Shown here one piece after another: positions 33,542 to 43,255 of a stretch of DNA of 64,000 nt. Within the stretch, counting starts at the first letter, position 1. Each line of letters begins with the position of its first letter. The notes under the pieces are model-generated. The model searched no databases and was not told where the DNA came from. It worked only from the letters and a program-made list of their open reading frames with translations. A program made the translations under genes and the position numbers. This DNA comes from Parabacteroides sp900760525 (GTDB lineage: Bacteria > Bacteroidota > Bacteroidia > Bacteroidales > Tannerellaceae): the NCBI RefSeq assembly GCF_049860805.1, contig NZ_CP187555.1:3968001-4032000 (forward strand), given 5' to 3'.

Positions 33542-34513
33542 ATGAAACTGACCGGGAAAAATTTTAATAATTATCTGTATTTTACAGTCTTTATATTGAG
33601 TCTCATTTGTATATTAAATTTTCTGACTCCTTATTTATATCGGTCATTACCTAATGATTATATACGTACTCGTCTGATCATTGAAACACTTGCCGATAGT
33701 GTTCAAAGACCAAATGTCGTTATCTTTGGAAATAGCCGTGGAATGAGTGGTATAAACGGTTATCTGTTGGAAAAAGAGATAAAAGGAAATCCTACTGTTT
33801 ATAGTTTTACATCAACGGGTCAGCAAGTCAGTGAAAGTGCTTTATATTATAGCTCTTTACCAGTTTCAGTCAGAACCGTCTTACAATGTGTGGATATAGA
33901 TCAATTGTCTGAATCAATAGATATGAATATGCCTAACCGGGTGGCTCTGCATATGTATGGATACAAAATGGATGCATTGACAGAGAAGTTTCTCCCGTCT
34001 TTGAAAAGTAAATTGGATCTTCCGGTTCTTTACTATAATTACGAAGCCAGAAATTGTGTGTTTACCGGCTTATCTACTATTTTACGTAATCTTCTGGATG
34101 ATGATATTATTCAAAATGCTACTGAAAAAGAACTTCGCTATCCAACTTCTAAGACTTCGGATAGAAATGATATAATCTATCAACGTGATGTTGATGAACA
34201 AAATATGAATAATAAATTCTTGGACTATGGAATCGTCCCTGAATGGGAACAACTTTTGAAAGATTCTTATTTATATTTTCAAAATAGGAATATTACATAC
34301 TATTTGGTGATTATGCCTTATAATCCTGATATAAAATCTTCTACGCTACAAGAAAAACAGAAAGCCCTAGAGTTATTTAAGAATACATTTAAAAATATTC
34401 CAGTAATTGATTGCTTTAATTTGCTTGAAGCTTCTGATTTTTATGATGCTATTCATCCTAATAGAAAAGGTGCACAAAAGATAACAGAACAAATTATATT
34501 ACAGTTACCGTGA
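33542..34513 (+). CDS. SGNH-hydrolase-like membrane-anchored protein (O-acylation partner)
   Basis: 323 residues from ATG 33542, 4 bp after the MBOAT stop. A longer upstream frame lies inside the MBOAT gene and is rejected. One membrane segment (about 11-30) is followed by an extracytoplasmic domain. It has the nucleophile loop VVIFGNSRGMSG (Ser65) and, near the end, DAIHPNRKGAQ with the Asp-x-x-His pair, so the SGNH catalytic set is present. In AlgX/PatB-like pairs such a protein carries acetyl groups from the MBOAT partner to a polysaccharide. The stop overlaps the convergent acyltransferase gene by 9 bp. Confidence 0.75.
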   Translation: MKLTGKNFNNYLYFTVFILSLICILNFLTPYLYRSLPNDYIRTRLIIETLADSVQRPNVVIFGNSRGMSGINGYLLEKEIKGNPTVYSFTSTGQQVSESALYYSSLPVSVRTVLQCVDIDQLSESIDMNMPNRVALHMYGYKMDALTEKFLPSLKSKLDLPVLYYNYEARNCVFTGLSTILRNLLDDDIIQNATEKELRYPTSKTSDRNDIIYQRDVDEQNMNNKFLDYGIVPEWEQLLKDSYLYFQNRNITYYLVIMPYNPDIKSSTLQEKQKALELFKNTFKNIPVIDCFNLLEASDFYDAIHPNRKGAQKITEQIILQLP

Positions 34514-35557
34514 CTTTTTAGGTTTATACAAACAAGGTTTCTCTATATATTTCCATGATAACGTTCCTAAATAAGTACAAATGATAGTCGTTAATGCTAA
34601 AGTCAGTATCAGACTGTATTTATCTAATCCGAAATGGATGAAAGTTTGGATAACAGGAAAATGCAAAAGAAATATTCCATAGGAAAAATTTCCCATACGA
34701 TTAAAAAAGTGTAGCCATTTAAAACTGTAAGCTACTGATATGATAATAGAAGCTAATGCTATCGGCTCAAATATCCTGAATACTAATATATCTCTGAATA
34801 CAAATAAAAGAATACTTACTGGAAATATATATTTCATATATTTGCGAAACAAGGGAAAATATTGTAATATGATGATACCGGAACAGAAATACATCATTTG
34901 CCCGGGAAATTGTCTTTTCAGAAAATCATAGATGGCATTATGTGTCGTGTCATCCAGATAATTGCAAGTAGTAGAATATATAAAAGACAGTACATAAATG
35001 ATTATCAGGCATACCAGTTTATTATACTTTTTCAGCAATCGGTAAATGATCGGAACTGTCATGTACAACATCAATTCCACTTTGATTGTCCAAAGGGAAC
35101 CGTTCATGGCGTGCATCGGATTGTTCTCGAAAACACCCGGTAGGTCGGGACAAAGAAAGTTTAATGTCAAGAGATTGGTCAATAGATAAGTATAAGGTTT
35201 AGAAGATGTCAGGAAGTCATAATGTGATAGTGTAGTCAGGAAAAATCCTAATATCAGGCATAACAGGATCACTAACGAATAGGCCGGCATAATACGCTGT
35301 ACACGTTTACGAAAGAAAACGTATGTATCCGGTGAACGCAAAAAACTGAACATGACCAGAAATCCGCTGATGATGAAAAAACCTTTTACACGAAATCCTC
35401 CACTTACAAACCAGAAAGGATCTGTATCTGTCAATGTACTGAAATGATTAAACATGACCGAATAGGCCAGAAAGAAGCGGATAAAGTCAAAATTGTTGGC
35501 TTCTTTTACATGTGCTACCAGATTAGAATCGAGTAATACTTTTTCAGTAGGATTCAT
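34505..35557 (-). CDS. Acyltransferase family 3 membrane protein
   Basis: 350 residues with about 10 membrane segments. It matches the OafA/acyltransferase-3 family: FDFIRFFLAYSVMFNHF near the N-terminus with the conserved His, GFFIISGFLVMFSF, and FSYGIFLLHFPVI late in the sequence. These enzymes O-acylate LPS, capsule or other cell-surface sugars. The start lies 4 bp after the porZ stop, so it is in the rdgB-porZ operon. A role in modifying surface glycan is likely; the acceptor is unknown. Confidence 0.85.
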   Translation of the reverse strand: MNPTEKVLLDSNLVAHVKEANNFDFIRFFLAYSVMFNHFSTLTDTDPFWFVSGGFRVKGFFIISGFLVMFSFLRSPDTYVFFRKRVQRIMPAYSLVILLCLILGFFLTTLSHYDFLTSSKPYTYLLTNLLTLNFLCPDLPGVFENNPMHAMNGSLWTIKVELMLYMTVPIIYRLLKKYNKLVCLIIIYVLSFIYSTTCNYLDDTTHNAIYDFLKRQFPGQMMYFCSGIIILQYFPLFRKYMKYIFPVSILLFVFRDILVFRIFEPIALASIIISVAYSFKWLHFFNRMGNFSYGIFLLHFPVIQTFIHFGLDKYSLILTLALTTIICTYLGTLSWKYIEKPCLYKPKKSR

Positions 35558-35561
35558 TACC

Positions 35562-37889
35562 TTATTTTATAATAGCTATCTTTGTTACTACACTTTCTTT
35601 GGAATCTTCTGTAGCTGAAAGTACCAGATATATACCGGATGCCACACGTACCCCTTTTCTATTTTGGCAGTTCCAGGTTGCCTGTCCGCCTAAGGATTTC
35701 GTCTGGTAAATAAGATTACCGTTGAGATCCGTTATTTTTACTATAGAGTTGTCCATTAAACCTGTGATGGTTACTTTATCTCTATATTCAGGCCGTACGG
35801 GATTCGGATAAGCGTAAACATCCGAATAGTCACTTCTACCTTCTGTCGCTTCCCCTTTATAAGAGACTAAACCTTTATCCGTACCGATAAAGACTTCTCC
35901 TGTTTTTTCGTTTATATCGATTGAATAGATGACATCGGATAGGAGAGGACTGTTGGAAGTATTGAACTGATGTACTACTTCCTGGTTATCTTCATTTAGT
36001 ACATAAACGCCGTTACCTTCGGTACCGATCCATTTCCGGTTTCCATTATCTACTTTGATGGTCGATACCATTACGTTATCAAGAAAATAATAGGGTGTTC
36101 CGTCCTCATTAATAAGTTTTACACGCGTACAACGTGTAGATTGATAGTTATCAGATGCTGCTATTTTAGGATTTGTAAAATAGACAGCGCCTTTATTACT
36201 ACCAACCCATACATATCCGTTTTTATCTTCAGCCATGCAGGTATAGCTACTGGGGGAAAAGTCGTTACCGTCTGTATCAGTGAAATTAGCAAAATAGTGA
36301 GAAGTTGCTTCATCTAATGAATTATTATCGGCGATAACTGTAATGCGGACTTCACTGGTAGGTCGGGGTATATTTATCCATTTGTCATTGTTTGAAGTAA
36401 TAAGTATATTGCTTATTGTATATTTATCTCTTAATGATTCAACAAATAAGCTATGCCATTTTCCATCTTTATCTAATATTTTAATAGCATTATTATTAAC
36501 TTTTGAATTAGTCATCCAAAGGTTTCCGTTCATATCAAAAGCAAGCCCGTCCATAAAACAATAGTAAGTAGTATGATTTTCTGCATTTTCTATAGGACTG
36601 TTCTTTTCATCATATACTATGACTGGTTCACCGTTTTTATACTGTACGATGCCATCACCAAAAGAAGAGGTATAAATGATTTCATTACCTGCATCATCTG
36701 TATTAACAACGATACTGGTATAATCACGGGGCCATATTTTTAATTGACTTTGAACTTTGGAAGGTTCTATAACCGTCCATTTATCATAATCGTATATCAT
36801 TACGGATCCTGCTTTGCCAAAACGGGTACCACCTATTATATTTTTACCGCCGGGTATCATATATACTTTATCGTTCTGGCAGACTATTCTAAATGGGCTG
36901 TTGGAATAAGGGCCGTCGAGTATGATAGCTTCATTTACTGCTTCGAACTGATTGGAGCCGGTTCTTTTGATGGAGCGTAGACCTTTGCTTCCTTCGGCTA
37001 TCCAATATTTATCGGTTTGATACGTACTGATATCTTTTATGGACAGGTTATCGATCCGGTCGAAAGTTTTTGTATCTGTAAACAGATAAACTTGGGATGT
37101 AGCTATGCAGGCCAGTTTTTCACCGGTAACTTTAATATTGCTCATTGAGGTATTACTAACCAAAGGAACAGTTGTATTGTTTGATTCGTAATAGACTCCT
37201 TTATTTTTTACCAGATAGAATAGTTGATCTTTGAAAAATACAATTTTATCGATTGAATTTTCGGACGGGAATCCCGGGATTGTATAAGCCTTCCAGTTTG
37301 ATTTGTCCAACAGGTTGTCATTCAAAGAAGCATATATGACGCCCGTGGAGTTATCTTCTTTTGTAGTCGCATATATATGATTATTTAAAATAGCAGAGGA
37401 TGTTATATTCCGGGATAAATTATAGGTATCGGTTATTTCATTTTTATCCATATTGACGACTATTATGCCGGATTTGAGAGATAAATAAGCATATTCGTTA
37501 TAGAGCATGACCGAATTGATATCCTTGTTCCTTAAAGATGTGGTGGTAGACAGGTAGGGCAGGTTTTTCACCGAACCGTCTTTCATGATATCCATATTAT
37601 AATCGCTATAGATAATCAACAGAGATTTTGTTTGTTTATTATAGGATATGAATTGGATATCCGTTCCGTTCAATCCGTTTCCCTTATAATATTGTTTGAT
37701 GCTGTTATCTTCTTTTCCGTATGTGTACAAAGCGCCTTCAGCAACAACAAATACTTGATCGGCTGACTCTTCTACGTTATTGGTGTTGTTGTAGGAAAGA
37801 TATGTTTTCCATCCGAGTGTATTGTCGCTGGCTGCAAAAACAAAAGATGAAAACAGGGAAAATAAGATAATAGCCAATATATTTCTCAT
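35562..37889 (-). CDS. porZ: Type IX secretion system protein PorZ (two-propeller)
   Basis: 775 residues with a signal peptide (MRNILAIILFSLFSSFVFAA). The length and pattern fit P. gingivalis PorZ: WKTYLSYNNTNNVEESADQVFVVAEGALYTY at the start, two beta-propeller domains (Y-WMG/W-IG-type repeats such as KNGYVWVGSNKGAVYF and NRKWIGTEGNGVYVL), and a C-terminal beta-sandwich (DLNGNLIYQTKSLGGQATW, ending KIAIIK). In P. gingivalis PorZ is a surface component of the type IX attachment complex that supplies anionic LPS to cargo. The gene lies 13 bp after rdgB and 4 bp before an acyltransferase gene. I am fairly sure of the family. Confidence 0.8.
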   Translation of the reverse strand: MRNILAIILFSLFSSFVFAASDNTLGWKTYLSYNNTNNVEESADQVFVVAEGALYTYGKEDNSIKQYYKGNGLNGTDIQFISYNKQTKSLLIIYSDYNMDIMKDGSVKNLPYLSTTTSLRNKDINSVMLYNEYAYLSLKSGIIVVNMDKNEITDTYNLSRNITSSAILNNHIYATTKEDNSTGVIYASLNDNLLDKSNWKAYTIPGFPSENSIDKIVFFKDQLFYLVKNKGVYYESNNTTVPLVSNTSMSNIKVTGEKLACIATSQVYLFTDTKTFDRIDNLSIKDISTYQTDKYWIAEGSKGLRSIKRTGSNQFEAVNEAIILDGPYSNSPFRIVCQNDKVYMIPGGKNIIGGTRFGKAGSVMIYDYDKWTVIEPSKVQSQLKIWPRDYTSIVVNTDDAGNEIIYTSSFGDGIVQYKNGEPVIVYDEKNSPIENAENHTTYYCFMDGLAFDMNGNLWMTNSKVNNNAIKILDKDGKWHSLFVESLRDKYTISNILITSNNDKWINIPRPTSEVRITVIADNNSLDEATSHYFANFTDTDGNDFSPSSYTCMAEDKNGYVWVGSNKGAVYFTNPKIAASDNYQSTRCTRVKLINEDGTPYYFLDNVMVSTIKVDNGNRKWIGTEGNGVYVLNEDNQEVVHQFNTSNSPLLSDVIYSIDINEKTGEVFIGTDKGLVSYKGEATEGRSDYSDVYAYPNPVRPEYRDKVTITGLMDNSIVKITDLNGNLIYQTKSLGGQATWNCQNRKGVRVASGIYLVLSATEDSKESVVTKIAIIK

Positions 37890-37902
37890 ACTAATTATAA
37901 TA

Positions 37903-38484
37903 TTAGAATGTATAATCCGATAAAAAAGCGGTTAGTTTCTTTACTGCTTCGGCACGATGGCTGATCCGGTTCTTAATGTCATTTCCCATTTCTGCAAACG
38001 TCTGTGCATATGTATCAGGCATAAATATAGGATCATAGCCGAAACCGCTTCCGCCTTTTTTCTCTTTGATAATAGTACCGTTTACGACTCCTTCGAACAG
38101 ATATTCTTTTCCTTCCAGGATCAGGGCGATAACTGTACGAAAGCGGGCTTTCCGGTTTTCTTTACCTTCCATTTCATGGAGAAGTTTGTTCATGTTCGCT
38201 TCCGAATCATGTCCCGGGCCGGCATAGCGGGCTGAATATACGCCGGGAGCATTGTGTAACGCTTCCACTTCGAGTCCGGTATCGTCTGCAAAACAATCAT
38301 ATCCGAAATGCTCTTTGATATAACGGGCCTTTTGCAAGGCATTTCCTTCCAATGTATCAGCCGTTTCAGGTATCTCTTCATGACAATTGATATCTGAAAG
38401 GCTTACTATTTCGGTATTTCCGGCTGTTATTTTCCGGACTTCATCCAGCTTGTGCTGGTTATTTGTTGCGAATACAAGTTTCAT
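37903..38484 (-). CDS. rdgB: Non-canonical purine NTP pyrophosphatase (RdgB/HAM1)
   Basis: 193 residues, the typical length. The N-terminal LVFATNNQHKLDEV motif, FADDTGLEVEALHNAPGVYSARYAG and GFGYDPIF are all family signatures. The enzyme removes ITP, dITP and XTP from the nucleotide pool. It is the first gene of a rdgB-porZ-acyltransferase unit, downstream of a terminator that follows the yitT-like gene. Confidence 0.95.
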   Translation of the reverse strand: MKLVFATNNQHKLDEVRKITAGNTEIVSLSDINCHEEIPETADTLEGNALQKARYIKEHFGYDCFADDTGLEVEALHNAPGVYSARYAGPGHDSEANMNKLLHEMEGKENRKARFRTVIALILEGKEYLFEGVVNGTIIKEKKGGSGFGYDPIFMPDTYAQTFAEMGNDIKNRISHRAEAVKKLTAFLSDYTF

Positions 38485-38500
38485 GTTAGTTGAATATGAA

Positions 38501-38549
38501 TAAAAAAAGCACTTCTATACGATGTGTATATAACGTACGGAAGTGCTTT
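38501..38549 (-). terminator. Intrinsic terminator after the yitT-like gene
   Basis: On the minus strand AAAGCACTTC (38549-38540) pairs with GAAGTGCTTT (38515-38506), followed by a T-run (38505-38502). It ends the leuS-yitT unit before rdgB. Confidence 0.75.
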
Positions 38550-38569
38550 AAATTGTTTGAATGATTGTT

Positions 38570-39448
38570 TTATGTCTTTATCTGATCAAACCCTTCCCCA
38601 TACACTCCTCTGACAATACTTTGCGAGATGAAGGCCTGGTGGTCTATTTGTTTGACTAGGCGGAAGATAGAAACCGATTCTGATTTTTTAGCCAGTAAGA
38701 CGACGACTTTTACCGGTTTGCGGGAATATCCGCCTACACCGTCGAGGATGGTGCAACCGCGATCCAGGTCGTGGATGATCCGTTCGGCTATTTCGTCGTA
38801 TTTCTGGGAAAAGATCAGGAACTGGACAGATTGCCGGTTTCCGTTCAGGACGACATCGATTATATAATTGCTTACAAACATTTCGACAAAACCGAAGACG
38901 ATCTTTTCGACATCATGGAACAGGAAAAATGAAGAACCGATGATGATAAAGTCGCAGAACAGCAAAGCGCGTCCGATGGATATATTCTTGTATTTGTTTA
39001 CAATAGCTCCGACGATATCCGTTCCTCCCGTACTGCCATTTGCCGAGAAAACAAGTCCGAGACCGGATCCACAAAGGAAGGCACCGATGATGATGGACAT
39101 AAACGGCTGGTCGTGCAGGATTGGCTGACCCTTCAAAAGCCATTCGAAGAATGATAAGGAAGCCGACAAGGAGAATACTCCGAAGATCGTTTTTATCAGG
39201 AATTTGAATCCTAAAATTTTCAGTGCCGCTAACAGTAATACTATGTTTATGACAAAGTAAGACACTGAAACAGGGATTAATTCATTACTGGCAAAAAAGA
39301 TTAAGGCACAAATACCACTGACTCCACCGGTGATGATTTCATTCGAAAGAATGAAAGCGTTGAAGCCGAAGCCGTACAAGAGAGTACCCAACAGGATCAT
39401 CAGGTAATCTTGTACAGCAAAATAGATTTTGTTGTTTATAAGCTTCAT
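38570..39448 (-). CDS. YitT family membrane protein
   Basis: 292 residues. The N-terminal half has five or six membrane segments (LLGTLLYGFGFNAFIL, GGVSGICALIFF, and later ones). The C-terminal 80 residues form a soluble DUF2179-type domain (RIIHDLDRGCTILDGVGGYSRKPVKVVVLLAKK). The YitT family is widespread and its substrate is not established. The gene starts 10 bp after leuS and shares its transcript. Confidence 0.85.
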   Translation of the reverse strand: MKLINNKIYFAVQDYLMILLGTLLYGFGFNAFILSNEIITGGVSGICALIFFASNELIPVSVSYFVINIVLLLAALKILGFKFLIKTIFGVFSLSASLSFFEWLLKGQPILHDQPFMSIIIGAFLCGSGLGLVFSANGSTGGTDIVGAIVNKYKNISIGRALLFCDFIIIGSSFFLFHDVEKIVFGFVEMFVSNYIIDVVLNGNRQSVQFLIFSQKYDEIAERIIHDLDRGCTILDGVGGYSRKPVKVVVLLAKKSESVSIFRLVKQIDHQAFISQSIVRGVYGEGFDQIKT

Positions 39449-39458
39449 ATAAATAGAT

Positions 39459-42296
39459 TTAGATTACGATGTTTACAATCTTTCCGGGAACAACGATAAT
39501 CTTTTTCGGAGACTTGCCTTCCATCCACTTAGCGGAGCTTTCGTGGGCAAGAGCCGCTTTTTCTATCTCTTCGCGAGGCATATCGGCCGGAAGTTCCATA
39601 CTGAAACGGGCTTTGCCGTTGAAGGAGATAGCGTAAGTAAGCGAGTTTTCTTTCAAGTATTCTTCGTTGCAGACAGGCCATTCGGCGTCACATACGGTAG
39701 TATCGTGACCACAGGTATGCCATAATTCTTCAGCAGTATGGGGAGCGAACGGAGCAAGCAGGACGATTAATTGTTCCAGGATAGCCCGCTTGTTACATTT
39801 CAGGCTGCTCAGTTCGTTCACGCAGATCATAAAGGCACTGATGGAAGTGTTGTACGAAAAATGTTCGATATCGTACGTCACTTTCTTGATCAGTTTGTGC
39901 AATGATTTCAGTTCGTCGGCTGTCGGTTCTGCATCCGTGATCTGTAAAGTGTCCGTATTGCCGAAGAACAGTCCCCAGAGCTTTTTCAGGAAACGGTGTA
40001 CGCCGTCGATACCATTCGTGTCCCACGGTTTGGATTGTTCCAACGGGCCTAAGAACATCTCATACAGGCGAAGCGTATCGGCGCCATATTTCTCAACAAT
40101 CATATCCGGGTTGACAACGTTGAACATCGATTTCGACATCTTTTCAACAGCCCATCCACAGATGTATTTGCCATCTTCCAATACGAATTCTGCATTGTTA
40201 TATTCCAGACGCCAGTTTTTGAAGGCTTCGATATCCAGCAAATCGTTTGATACGATGTTTACGTCTACATGGATAGGAGTGACCTCGTACTGGTCTTTCA
40301 AGTTCAGGGATACGAATTTGTTCGTGCCATTGATACGATATACGAAGTTGGAACGTCCCTGGATCATACCCTGGTTGATCAGTTTCTTGAACGGTTCTTC
40401 TTCACAAACGATACCCAGGTCGAACAGGAATTTGTTCCAGAAGCGGCTGTATATCAGGTGACCGGTAGCATGTTCGGTACCGCCGATATACAGGTCTACG
40501 TTGCGCCAGTACTCGTCTACGTCTTTAGCTACCAGAGCCTGGTCGTTGTGCGGGTCCATGTAACGCAGGTAATAAGCGGATGAACCGGCGAATCCCGGCA
40601 TCGTACAAAGTTCCAGCGGGAAGATTGTCTTGTTATCTATTTTGGAAACTTCCGTCACTTCCTGTTTTGCGGTGTCCCATGCCCATTTTACGGCGTGTCC
40701 TAAAGGAGGTTCGCCTGTTTCGGTCGGCAGGAATTTATCTACTTCCGGCAATTCTAACGGCAGTTTGTCTACCGGCAACATCTGAGGCATACCGTCTGCA
40801 TCGTAATAGACCGGGAACGGTTCGCCCCAGTAACGCTGGCGGCTGAAGATAGCGTCGCGCAGGCGGTAGTTTACCTTTACGCGTCCTAATTTATGTTCTG
40901 CCACATATTTCTTGGTGGCGGCAATAGCTTCTTTTACGGTCAGGCCGTTTAACGACAGGTCGCAATAAGGTGTTACGTCCGGTTTCGGCGAGTTGCAGAC
41001 GATTCCTTCTTTTGCATCGAAACTTTCTTCGCTTACGTCGCAACCTTCGATCAGCGGGATGATCGGCAAGTTGAAATGTTTGGCAAATGCGTAGTCACGG
41101 CTATCGTGTGCCGGAACAGCCATGATGGCACCGGTTCCGTAGCCGGCCAATACATAGTCGCTGATCCAGACGGGAACGGCATCGCCGGTAAACGGGTTGA
41201 TGGCATAAGAACCGCTGAATACACCGGTAACGGAGCGGTCGGCGATGCGTTCACGTTCCGTACGTTTTTTGGTGCGGTCCAGATAAGCGTCGACTTCCTG
41301 TTTCTGCTGGGGAGTCGTTAGTTGTGCAACTAATTCGCTTTCGGGAGCCAAAACCATGAAAGTAACCCCGAACATAGTATCTGCACGGGTTGTAAAAATG
41401 GTAAATTCGAGGTCGCTATCTTTTACTTTGAACTGGATTTCGGCACCTTCGCTGCGGCCGATCCAGTTACGCTGTGTTTCTTTCAACGAATCTGTCCAGT
41501 CGATCGTGTCCAGTCCGTCCAACAGCCGTTGTGAATAAGCAGATACGCGCAGACACCACTGGCGCATGATCTTTTGTTCTACCGGATAGCCACCACGTTC
41601 GGAAACACCGTTTACCACTTCGTCATTGGCCAGTACGGTGCCTAGTGCGGCACACCAGTTTACCATTGTTTCACCCCGGTAAGCGATTCGGTAGTTCAGC
41701 AGGATTTCCTGTTTTTCTTTTTCACATTTGGCTTTCCATTCGTCGGCAGTGAAATGCAGTTCTTCGCTGCAAGCGACATTCAAGCCTTCTGTTCCGGACT
41801 GTTCGAAAGCGGCAACCAGTTCGCTGATAGGGCGTGCCTGTTTTTCATCGTTGCAATAGTAGCTGTTGAACATCTGGATAAATGCCCATTGCGTCCATTT
41901 ATAATATTCAGGATCGCAGGTACGGATTTCGCGGCTCCAGTCGTAACTGAAACCGATTTTGTCCATCTGTTCCCGATAACGGGCGATGTTTTTCTTTGTC
42001 GTTACTTCGGGATGCTGCCCGGTCTGGATGGCATATTGTTCTGCCGGGAGTCCGTAGGCATCGTAACCCATCGGGTGTAAAACGTTGAAACCCTGCAGGC
42101 GTTTGTAACGGGAATAAATATCAGAAGCGATGTAACCGAGTGGATGGCCTACATGTAGTCCTGCTCCTGAAGGATAAGGGAACATGTCCAATACGTAATA
42201 CTTTGGTTTGTCGGTATTCTTTTCGACTTTATAAACCTTATTGGCAATCCAGTATTCGTGCCACTTTTTCTCAATTTCTCTGAAATTGTACTCCAT
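39459..42296 (-). CDS. leuS: Leucyl-tRNA synthetase
   Basis: 945 residues, close to the usual size. It has the class I HIGH-type motif as HVGH (about residues 48-51, in PYPSGAGLHVGHPLGY), an inserted editing domain, and KMSKS (about 717-721). It charges tRNA-Leu. The leuS-yitT order is tight (10 bp). A -7 box (TAACTTTG, minus strand) lies about 42 bp upstream. The identification is secure. Confidence 0.98.
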   Translation of the reverse strand: MEYNFREIEKKWHEYWIANKVYKVEKNTDKPKYYVLDMFPYPSGAGLHVGHPLGYIASDIYSRYKRLQGFNVLHPMGYDAYGLPAEQYAIQTGQHPEVTTKKNIARYREQMDKIGFSYDWSREIRTCDPEYYKWTQWAFIQMFNSYYCNDEKQARPISELVAAFEQSGTEGLNVACSEELHFTADEWKAKCEKEKQEILLNYRIAYRGETMVNWCAALGTVLANDEVVNGVSERGGYPVEQKIMRQWCLRVSAYSQRLLDGLDTIDWTDSLKETQRNWIGRSEGAEIQFKVKDSDLEFTIFTTRADTMFGVTFMVLAPESELVAQLTTPQQKQEVDAYLDRTKKRTERERIADRSVTGVFSGSYAINPFTGDAVPVWISDYVLAGYGTGAIMAVPAHDSRDYAFAKHFNLPIIPLIEGCDVSEESFDAKEGIVCNSPKPDVTPYCDLSLNGLTVKEAIAATKKYVAEHKLGRVKVNYRLRDAIFSRQRYWGEPFPVYYDADGMPQMLPVDKLPLELPEVDKFLPTETGEPPLGHAVKWAWDTAKQEVTEVSKIDNKTIFPLELCTMPGFAGSSAYYLRYMDPHNDQALVAKDVDEYWRNVDLYIGGTEHATGHLIYSRFWNKFLFDLGIVCEEEPFKKLINQGMIQGRSNFVYRINGTNKFVSLNLKDQYEVTPIHVDVNIVSNDLLDIEAFKNWRLEYNNAEFVLEDGKYICGWAVEKMSKSMFNVVNPDMIVEKYGADTLRLYEMFLGPLEQSKPWDTNGIDGVHRFLKKLWGLFFGNTDTLQITDAEPTADELKSLHKLIKKVTYDIEHFSYNTSISAFMICVNELSSLKCNKRAILEQLIVLLAPFAPHTAEELWHTCGHDTTVCDAEWPVCNEEYLKENSLTYAISFNGKARFSMELPADMPREEIEKAALAHESSAKWMEGKSPKKIIVVPGKIVNIVI

Positions 42297-42337
42297 GATT
42301 GTTTATCGTTTATTTTATCGTTTTCTATTTAAAGCCA

Positions 42338-42345
42338 CAAAGTTA
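42338..42345 (-). promoter_or_regulatory. -7 box of leuS
   Basis: Minus strand TAACTTTG fits TAnnTTTG, 42 bp before the start codon at 42296. Confidence 0.55.
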
Positions 42346-42391
42346 GTGAATTTTGTAATACATAAAGGTTTGAAGCGGCAAATTGCAGGAT

Positions 42392-42960
42392 TTAGTCTTT
42401 TACATACCCGATTTTACTTCTGGGTTTATTCTCCCTTTCCTTGTTCCGGTTGGCTAATTCGGCCAATGCCAAATATATATCATCAAAATGCTGCTCATAA
42501 CTTTCATGGTCTTTGGAAAGACTTTCCATGTCCTCGCGAAGGTAACGGAGCTGTAATTTGAGTTCGGTCAGTTCTTTGGCTGTCTGGTTACTTTCAAGTA
42601 TGTATTGCCTTATTTTTACGAAAGCCCGCATGATGTTACGATTTATTTCAATGGCGGTCGGTGAATTTAGAACACTGCTGAGCATAGCCACCCCTAATTC
42701 TGTAAAGGCGAACGGTGCATATTGTGTACCACCTTGTTTTGAGGTGCCAATTTGGCACCTCATATTGATTGTCAATGATTTAAATTCATCATTTGTTAAT
42801 GTAAACATGAAATCATCACATCAAAACGTTCAATGTTACGTCTGACAGCTCGTTTCAAATATTTTGTTTCTACCTGATATAGTTCTGCCAAATCGAAATC
42901 CAGCATCACCTGTTGTCCTCTGATCTCATGAATCTTGTTTTGAATTACTTGTAGTTCCAT
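42392..42960 (-). pseudogene. ORF6N-domain DNA-binding protein, broken by a frameshift
   Basis: Two overlapping frames cover one gene. The 5' part (42960 to 42796) reads MELQVIQNKIHEIRGQQVML and DFDLAELYQVETKYLKRAVR, the start of an ORF6N domain, then runs out of frame after RNIERF. The 3' part (42808 to 42392) resumes at MFTLTNDEFKSL and carries the rest of the domain and a charged C-terminal helix. Members normally read ERFPDDFMF at this point. Here two extra bases (or one lost) near 42816-42822 break the frame. ORF6N proteins resemble phage antirepressors. It lies next to an IS66 insertion, in a decaying patch. Confidence 0.8.
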
Positions 42961-43255
42961 AGCTAAGTATTTTTATTGTTTTGATTTATCAAAGGAAAGA
43001 ATAATAGTCTAGGGCAACCGCACCAAATCCAGCAGTAACAATTTTTTATTTCCATGGAGAGAAAAACCCGTTTTTGTCCCGAATGATTCTTTCTTAAGTG
43101 CCTGCTAATTCTGTAATCGGTGTCAGTGATTTTATAATCAGTGGTTGTGATTATATAATTGCTGGCACTGATTGTAAGCATCCGCCCCAGTACATCCTCC
43201 TCTAATTATATGTGCTCTTTATCTTTGTTCCGAAAAAACAAAAAAAAGGACTCAG

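Noticed and set aside
43108..43173. Possible CRISPR repeats in the 21-bp array
   Set aside because: Units are head-to-tail with no spacers between them.
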